From Parvibaculum sp. (GTDB lineage Bacteria > Pseudomonadota > Alphaproteobacteria > Parvibaculales > Parvibaculaceae), in NCBI GenBank assembly GCA_020062605.1, contig JAGUWA010000216.1, forward strand, positions 1-11,610: a DNA stretch of 11,610 nucleotides, given 5' to 3'. How positions within the stretch are numbered: position 1 is the first letter of the stretch; the number at the start of each line of letters is the position of its first letter. The translations under genes were made by a program, and so were the position numbers. Below, piece after piece: positions 7,727-11,610 of this stretch. The notes beneath the pieces were generated by a model. That model did not search any database, was not told where the DNA came from, and saw only the letters and a program-made list of their open reading frames with translations.

Positions 7727-8886
7727 GCAGCGACGAACGCGGACGACACATCATGCTTGTCGCCGGTGAGACTTCCGGCGACACGCTGGGCGGCGAGCTC
7801 ATGACGGCCCTGAAGGATATGTCGCCTTTTCCACTCGTTTTCTCTGGAGTCGGCGGCGAGAACATGGAAAGGGAGGGGCTCTCCTCCATCTTTCCGATGA
7901 CGGATATTGCCGTCATGGGGCCGCGGGAAATTATCCCGCGTCTGCCGCTCATCTTTCGCAGGATATGGCAAACCGTGCGTCATGCTGTGGAGGTGAAGCC
8001 GGACATCGTGGTGGTGATCGACAGCCCCGAATTCACGCATATGGTCGCGAAGAGGATCGCACGCCGCGCGCCTTCCATTCCAATCGTGGACTATGTGCTC
8101 CCGAGCGTCTGGGCCTGGCGGCAAGGCCGTGCAAAGGCGATGAAGAAATACATTCGCCGTGTTCTCGCGCTGCTGCCATTCGAGCCGGCATTCCTCCGGT
8201 CGGTTGGCGTGGATTGCGTTTACGTCGGTCACCCGGCCATCCAGCGGGTACCTGAAGCTGGGGCGGGCGCGCGCTTCCGTGAGGCGCACGGTATTGCGCC
8301 AGCGGCGCCTCTTCTTCTTGTTCTGCCGGGTAGCCGTCTGAATGAGGTGAAGCACCTGATCGGCATCTTCGGCGACGTCGTAACGCAACTCGCCCGAGAC
8401 ATTCCGAATTTGCGCGTGGTCCTGCCGGTGGTTCCACATGTCCGCGACCTCGTCGAACAGGCCGCCTCCTCGTGGCCCGTCGACGTTTTGATCGTGACGG
8501 ACGAATCGGAAAAGCGAGCTGCGTTCGACGCGGCGACCGCCGCAATAGCTGCGTCGGGAACGGTTGCGCTGGAGCTAGGTCTTGCCCGTGTACCGATGGT
8601 GATCGCCTATCGCGCCGAGGCGCTCGTCGGCTGGTTTGCCCTCAGCGTGCTCAAGATACCGTCTGTCGTTCTCGTGAATCTCATTCTGGACAGGCCGGCC
8701 GTGCGCGAATATCTGCAAGGCCGGTGCACGGCAGCCGATCTGATCGATGGACTTCGCCCCCTGATGAGCGACACCGCGGAACGGCGGCGTGCACTGGCCG
8801 ATCTCGATGAACTTCGTGCACGCATAGGTGTTGACGGCGCACCGCCGAGCCGTCGTGCAGCGCAAGCGGTACTCGAACTTCTGTGA
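7723..8886 (+). CDS. lpxB: LpxB, lipid A disaccharide synthase
   Basis: GT-B fold glycosyltransferase (family GT19). It joins UDP-2,3-diacylglucosamine and lipid X into the beta-1,6 disaccharide on the inner face of the inner membrane. The product is 387 residues from a GTG start overlapping the lpxI stop, close to the family norm. The N-terminal signature L-V-A-G-E-T-S-G-D lies near residue 10. I-D-S-P-E-F places D100 where E. coli has its essential D98. D-Y-V-L-P-S-V-W-A-W is the conserved central motif, and P-G-S-R with R205 matches E. coli R201. A-S-G-T-V-A-L-E-L-G is the donor-binding loop. It is the last gene of the operon and is followed within 100 bases by a strong terminator. Confidence 0.96.
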   Translation: MSSDERGRHIMLVAGETSGDTLGGELMTALKDMSPFPLVFSGVGGENMEREGLSSIFPMTDIAVMGPREIIPRLPLIFRRIWQTVRHAVEVKPDIVVVIDSPEFTHMVAKRIARRAPSIPIVDYVLPSVWAWRQGRAKAMKKYIRRVLALLPFEPAFLRSVGVDCVYVGHPAIQRVPEAGAGARFREAHGIAPAAPLLLVLPGSRLNEVKHLIGIFGDVVTQLARDIPNLRVVLPVVPHVRDLVEQAASSWPVDVLIVTDESEKRAAFDAATAAIAASGTVALELGLARVPMVIAYRAEALVGWFALSVLKIPSVVLVNLILDRPAVREYLQGRCTAADLIDGLRPLMSDTAERRRALADLDELRARIGVDGAPPSRRAAQAVLELL

Positions 8887-8893
8887 TGACAAC

Positions 8894-8923
8894 AAAAAAG
8901 GGCGTTCCCGCAGGAACCAGCCC
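8894..8923 (-). terminator. Minus-strand intrinsic terminator with no surviving gene
   Basis: GGGCGTTCC (8900-8908) pairs with GGAAC (8913-8917) and GCCC (8920-8923), with a CGCA loop and a two-base bulge. The run of six A (8894-8899) on its left becomes a T-tract on the minus strand; nothing T-rich follows on the plus strand. It therefore looks like a terminator for transcripts arriving from the right, although the nearest minus-strand sequences are pseudogenes. Confidence 0.55.
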
Positions 8924-8949
8924 CTACGATAAATATTAATTCTACGAGG

Positions 8950-8981
8950 CGCCGACAGTAACCTGTCGGCGTTTCTTGTTT
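8950..8981 (+). terminator. Rho-independent terminator of the lpx operon
   Basis: CGCCGACAG (8950-8958) and CTGTCGGCG (8963-8971) form a perfect 9-bp stem with a TAAC loop, followed by TTTCTTGTTT. It lies 64 bases after the lpxB stop and probably ends the whole rseP-lpxB transcript. No T-tract exists on the other strand, so it acts in one direction. Confidence 0.85.
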
Positions 8982-9100
8982 TGAATCGGAGGGTTAGTGT
9001 CCACGGCCGGGCCAAAAACATCGATAGCGCGCCCGAAGAAATTTTCGAGAGGCCCAATACGCCGCCTGTCCCGCAACATCGGGGTGTTTTTGGTTAATTT

Positions 9101-9820
9101 TTGCCGCAACGCGCAATGTCACTTGTTTGGCGTCGCCCCCGATTCATTTCAATCAAGTCGAACCACGCAATTACACAAGAGTATTCCCGTCTATGGAGCC
9201 TGCATATAAGAACAAACCGTGAATACTGTCCAAATGCCACCTGCAAAAAACCATCGCCTTTCAATGAAACTCATGCCCTCCGCTTACAGAGGGTTTGGAA
9301 AAACGGCTAACGGCGACCAGCGATATCAGTGCAAGTCGTGCCGCCAGACCTTTTCGATCGGACTTCCGACGCGGCGCCACAAGAAAACGGATAAGACCGG
9401 CAGATATTGCGTGGGCTGATGAACAAGATGGCAATGAGCCGTCTCTGCGAAACCGCTCAGGTCACCTTTCCTCATATCCACGCGAGGATCGATTTTCTTT
9501 ACAGCCAATGCCTGGCCTTCAGCGGCGATCGGGAAGTCCGGCTTCACCGGTGCTTCGAAGACCGGGAGCCATACTTTGCCACCGATGCGCAGATGATTCT
9601 GGTCAACTGGCCTGTGAAAAGTCAGCGCGGGACAGTCCCCTTGCTTCACATGGCGACAGTTCACAAGTCATCGCAATTCGTCGTAGAGGCAACCGTCGAC
9701 TACGACCCAGATGTCGATCCGGATGACCTGGAAGCAGAGATGGAGGCTGTGGGCGACTTCGCCAAACCGCGATCAATGCGCGAACACGCAAGGCTCTGGC
9801 CCGCACGCGAATACCAGGCA
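9101..9820 (+). pseudogene. Frameshifted, truncated zinc-ribbon transposase-like gene
   Basis: Pieces of one protein appear in two frames. One frame gives C-P-N-A-T-C (cysteines at 9227-9229 and 9242-9244) and runs into an A6 tract (9245-9250). The next frame continues with N-H-R-L-S, then C-K-S-C-R-Q-T-F (9330-9353) and T-R-R-H-K-K. After about 9395 the first frame resumes with L-M-N-K-M-A-M-S-R-L-C-E and reads through to L-W-P-A-R-E-Y-Q near 9818. Two CxnC knuckles followed by an HTH-like segment recall IS1/InsA-type zinc-ribbon transposase relatives; this is from memory of the family, and the exact family is uncertain. Coding may begin earlier: GGAGG at 8988-8992 precedes a GTG at 8997 whose frame is basic (R-P-K-K-F-S-R-G-P) but would need one further shift. 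The stretch from about 9100 to 9300 is visibly richer in A+T than the lpx genes, which suggests transfer. The 3' end is lost at the IS30 junction. Confidence 0.5.
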
Positions 9821-9837
9821 TCGGTCATAGGCAGTCT

Positions 9838-10424
9838 GCCGCACATCTTCGCCGTGCCCTGCAAGGCGGGGGAGATGCAGCAGCATGGTGAAGCGCGTCG
9901 TGCGCTCGACCAGCGTGCCGATCGCCGAGCTGCCAAGACCGAGAATGAGGTCTCCCTCCCAATGTCCCGGCACCGCACGATCGGCCGCTTCGGCGGGGCG
10001 TTGACTGATCATGATCTCCGGCGAGACAAAACCCTTGCCGCGCCTGCGGACGCGCGCCCTTGGCACCCGCAACACGCGTCCTGTTCGCAAGCAGGCCGTC
10101 AACTCGCGGCGCAGCACTCCGCGGCCCTGAACGAACAGAGCCTGATAGATGGCTTCGTGGCTGATGCGTATCGTCATGTCGTCCGGGAAGTCGACCTGCA
10201 AGCGTCGGGCAATCTGCTCCGGGCTCCAGGCCCGAGCCCATCTCCGGTCCTTTCGCGGACCATGCCGGCGGTCCTTCCACGGAACGGCGGGGCCAGGGAC
10301 GAGAGCGCCGCTCGGGGCCATGACGACGCCGGCAAGTCTCTCCTCCACATAAGTGCGCAACGCCGTGTTGAGTTCAAGCTTGGCCGGTTTGGGCCGACGA
10401 GCCGAGCGATCCGCATGCCACTGG
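9838..10424 (-). mobile_element. Internal fragment of an IS30-family transposase
   Basis: Read on the minus strand, this begins near R-R-P-K-P-A-K-L-E-L-N and continues through R-K-D-R-R-W, then W-S-P-E-Q-I-A-R-R-L, R-I-S-H-E-A-I-Y-Q-A-L, and G-H-W-E-G-D-L-I, ending near L-H-L-P-R-L-A-G-H-G. These are the central landmarks of IS30 transposases. The first DDE aspartate is encoded at 9950-9952. The N-terminal DNA-binding region is missing. So is everything after about 60% of the protein, including the segments (D-Q-G-A-E-M, N-E-N-T-N-G) that supply the second aspartate and the glutamate. No terminal inverted repeats are visible. The frame itself is uninterrupted, so loss was by deletion rather than by point decay. 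It cannot encode an active transposase. Confidence 0.88.
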
Positions 10425-10854
10425 GCAGTCGCCGGCCGAAGCGCAACACGAGCCCAGCGTTGGCATAGGTGAAGACGTTGCCGACTGCGCCGGCGGCATG
10501 CGGCGTTGCATCGAAGCCAAACCCGGAAACCGTTTCGGAGACGAAGCCACGCCAGTTGCGCTGGTAAGTCAGGACGACCCCGGGCTCGTTCTTAAGCTGG
10601 GTATCCCAGCCGCGCGGCTCCAACGCGCCCGTGACCTCGTGAACGAACGTCTGTGTCTGCTCCGCAAGCGAAGCCGGTCCGACGACGCCCGGGGTCAGCT
10701 CCAGCTGGTCGAGCCGCCGGCCAGTCTCGGCGATCAGCGCGCCGCAAGAGCGGTGGGAAGCGCGATCTGTCGGGCCGTCCACAGTAGCCACGAGCGCCGA
10801 AGACCCACTGACGGCCGCTGCGAAAGGGGCGCAAAGGTCTTTGATCCAGGTCAT
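10415..10854 (-). pseudogene. Fragment of an LpxR-type lipid A 3'-O-deacylase (DUF2219)
   Basis: LpxR is an outer-membrane beta-barrel enzyme that removes the 3'-linked acyl chains of lipid A. The minus strand reads L-I-A-E-T-G-R-R-L-D-Q-L-E-L-T, then V-G-P-A-S-L-A-E-Q-T-Q-T-F-V-H, then G-W-D-T-Q-L-K-N-E-P-G, and F-G-F-D-A-T-P-H-A-A-G, which are the core DUF2219 segments. The Q...H pair (Gln codon 10651-10653, His codon 10639-10641) has the spacing of Q118 and H122 in Salmonella LpxR. Upstream of about 10740 the similarity breaks down: P-T-D-R is visible, but the P-Y-A-G-W-L-Y-G segment expected after it is missing. The N-terminal catalytic Asn/Asp and signal peptide are absent. The 3' part (about the last third) is replaced by IS30 sequence near 10415-10425. 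It is a remnant and not functional. Confidence 0.75.
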
Positions 10855-10880
10855 GCAAGACTGCGGAATGGGTGTATATG
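10841..10880 (+). promoter_or_regulatory. Possible FNR/FixK-type promoter of the usp gene
   Basis: TTGATCCAGGTCAT (10841-10854) fits the FNR/FixK pattern TTGA(T/C)-N4-(G/A)TCAA except for the last base. TATATG at 10875-10880 could be the -10 hexamer. A start of transcription near 10887-10889 would place the centre of the box about 41 bases upstream, the class II activator spacing. Usp genes are often under oxygen control in rhizobia. The match is imperfect and unproven. Confidence 0.3.
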
Positions 10881-10911
10881 CTCAAATCCGTGAGATGGAG
10901 ACAGGCGACGC

Positions 10912-11346
10912 ATGTCCATGCAGCGCATCATGGTGGCAACCGATGGCTCCGCGGGTGCGGACCGCGCCGTCGAGGTGGCGGCGGTCCTCGCCAAGGCTGT
11001 CGATGGCGAGTTGCTGATCGTGACTATCGGCGGCAATTTCCCGGCGGAGGAGATCCGGAAGCTGGCATGCGCCGAGGGCGGGGTCGGCGAGGCGAATGAG
11101 CTGCTCTGCAATCGTATTCTCCTTGAGGCGAAGGAACGGGCGGAGCGTGCCGGAGTGCGCAGGATCGGCACACAATCGGGCTGGGGGGATCCGGCGGAGG
11201 GGATCATCGACGCGGCGCGCCGCGAGCGGTCCGACATGCTGGTGCTGGGCAGACGTGGCCGCGGGAAGCTCGCCGGATGGCTGCTCGGCAGCGTTTCCCG
11301 GGAGGTGGTGTCTCGCGCCCCGTGCATCGTCGTCGTCGTTCCGTGA
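10912..11346 (+). CDS. Universal stress protein, UspA family, ATP-binding type
   Basis: Single Usp domain, 144 residues, cytoplasmic and normally dimeric; family members help cells survive starvation, oxygen limitation or redox stress by routes that remain poorly defined. The first strand and D-G-S loop (I-M-V-A-T-D-G-S) begin at residue 6. The C-terminal G-R-R-G-R-G...G-S-V-S fits G-2x-G-9x-G(S/T) exactly (G113, G116, G126, S127), so this is the nucleotide-binding subclass. It ends in the hydrophobic strand C-I-V-V-V-V-P. The start could be ATG 10912 or ATG 10918; weak SD-like bases (GGAG, near 10896) favour the former. It starts about 60 bases beyond the lpxR remnant and converges with the ABC permease 52 bases away. 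Confidence 0.88.
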   Translation: MSMQRIMVATDGSAGADRAVEVAAVLAKAVDGELLIVTIGGNFPAEEIRKLACAEGGVGEANELLCNRILLEAKERAERAGVRRIGTQSGWGDPAEGIIDAARRERSDMLVLGRRGRGKLAGWLLGSVSREVVSRAPCIVVVVP

Positions 11347-11398
11347 TCCCGTTCCGCGACACGCGGCCCTTGTCGTTGGCGGGTGTTCTCGCTGCCGG

Positions 11399-11610
11399 TC
11401 ACGCCATCGTGGCGATCGTCTGGCGGAACCGCGCGAGCGCGAGGCCGAACAGGGCGGCTCCGATCGCGGCGATGGCGAGGAACTGCGGCCAGACGGCGGC
11501 GAGCCCCGCGCCGCGGTAGAGGATCGCCTGGGCGAGCATCACGAAATGCGTGTTGGGCGCGGCCAGCATGATGTACTGCACGACCTCCGGCATGCTCTCG
11601 CGCGGCGTCG
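11399..11610 (-). CDS. ABC-2 type transporter permease, C-terminal part
   Basis: Partial minus-strand gene running off the right edge; the visible part is about 70 residues, and the stop is TGA on the minus strand at 11399-11401. It reads T-P-R-E-S-M-P-E-V-V-Q-Y, then T-H-F-V-M-L-A-Q-A-I-L-Y-R-G-A-G, then a hydrophobic helix (F-L-A-I-A-A-I-G-A-A-L-F-G-L-A-L) and the short basic tail R-F-R-Q-T-I. The T-P-x-E-S-M-P-x-x-x-Q segment before the last helix is characteristic of ABC-2 membrane proteins of the YhhJ/RbbA-associated kind, which in many genomes sit beside an HlyD-like protein and a fused ATPase. The substrate is unknown. The internal ATG at 11591-11593 is not the gene start, since the frame stays open to the window edge. 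Confidence 0.82.
   Translation of the reverse strand, partial: TPRESMPEVVQYIMLAAPNTHFVMLAQAILYRGAGLAAVWPQFLAIAAIGAALFGLALARFRQTIATMA

Noticed and set aside
8997..9209. A 70-codon frame starting with GTG after GGAGG
   Set aside because: The SD-like run is only 4 bases from the GTG, the product has no recognisable domain, and the frame ends inside the remnant. It may be the 5' end of the broken zinc-ribbon gene, and it is mentioned there rather than called separately.
9245..9250. A6 tract as a programmed -1 frameshift site, as in IS1
   Set aside because: The shift needed to keep the protein similarity is +1, the A tract is not in the slippery-heptamer phase for the incoming frame, and a second opposite shift follows. 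Decay explains it better.
9407..10468. A 353-codon plus-strand open frame through the scar region
   Set aside because: Its first 137 or so codons are the end of the zinc-ribbon remnant. The rest runs antisense to clear IS30 and lpxR coding and is low-complexity, so it is a chance fusion of frames and not a gene.
11354..11376. CCGCG-ACA-CGCGG hairpin between the usp gene and the ABC permease as a terminator
   Set aside because: The stem is only 5 bp with a 3-base loop and is followed by CCCTTGTCGTT, with no real T-tract on either strand. It is too weak to call.
1..11610. CRISPR arrays, tRNA or rRNA genes, riboswitches, toxin-antitoxin pairs
   Set aside because: I saw no regularly spaced repeats, no cloverleaf-like segments, no rRNA landmarks and no small paired genes anywhere in the window.

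Overview
The window is alphaproteobacterial and most likely Hyphomicrobiales (rhizobia and relatives). It carries the envelope-assembly and lipid A operon in the order typical of that group, rseP-bamA-skp-lpxD-fabZ-lpxA-lpxI-lpxB. It uses lpxI rather than lpxH, has GC-rich codon use, and has a single-PDZ RseP. No species can be named from the sequence alone.

Bases 1-8886 hold eight intact, co-directional plus-strand genes. RseP is an intramembrane site-2 protease. BamA is the outer-membrane protein insertase, and Skp/OmpH is a periplasmic chaperone that delivers proteins to it. LpxA, LpxD, LpxI and LpxB carry out four of the early cytoplasmic steps of lipid A synthesis; LpxC, the remaining early step, is not in the window. 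FabZ works on the 3-hydroxyacyl-ACP pool that LpxA and LpxD draw on. Gaps are short, and two junctions overlap (fabZ/lpxA ATGA, lpxI/lpxB GTGA), which supports co-transcription. A strong plus-strand intrinsic terminator at about 8950-8981 ends the operon. A second hairpin just before it (8894-8923) has its T-tract on the minus strand, as if a convergent gene once ended there.

Bases about 8987-10860 contain no intact gene. I read this stretch as a scar of three joined remnants. The first is a plus-strand zinc-ribbon, transposase-like gene broken by at least two frameshifts and cut short near 9820. The second is an internal piece of an IS30-family transposase on the minus strand, lacking both ends and two of the three DDE catalytic residues. 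The third is an internal piece of an LpxR-type (DUF2219) lipid A 3'-O-deacylase on the minus strand, cut by the IS30 piece. A lipid A-modifying gene remnant therefore lies about 1.5 kb from the lipid A biosynthesis operon.

Bases about 10841-11610 return to apparently functional DNA. There is a universal stress protein (UspA family) with a possible FNR/FixK-type promoter, and converging on it the 3' end of an ABC-2 type transporter permease that runs off the window. I found no CRISPR array, tRNA, rRNA or clearly novel defence or biosynthetic system. The interest lies in the decayed region and in some regulatory details.
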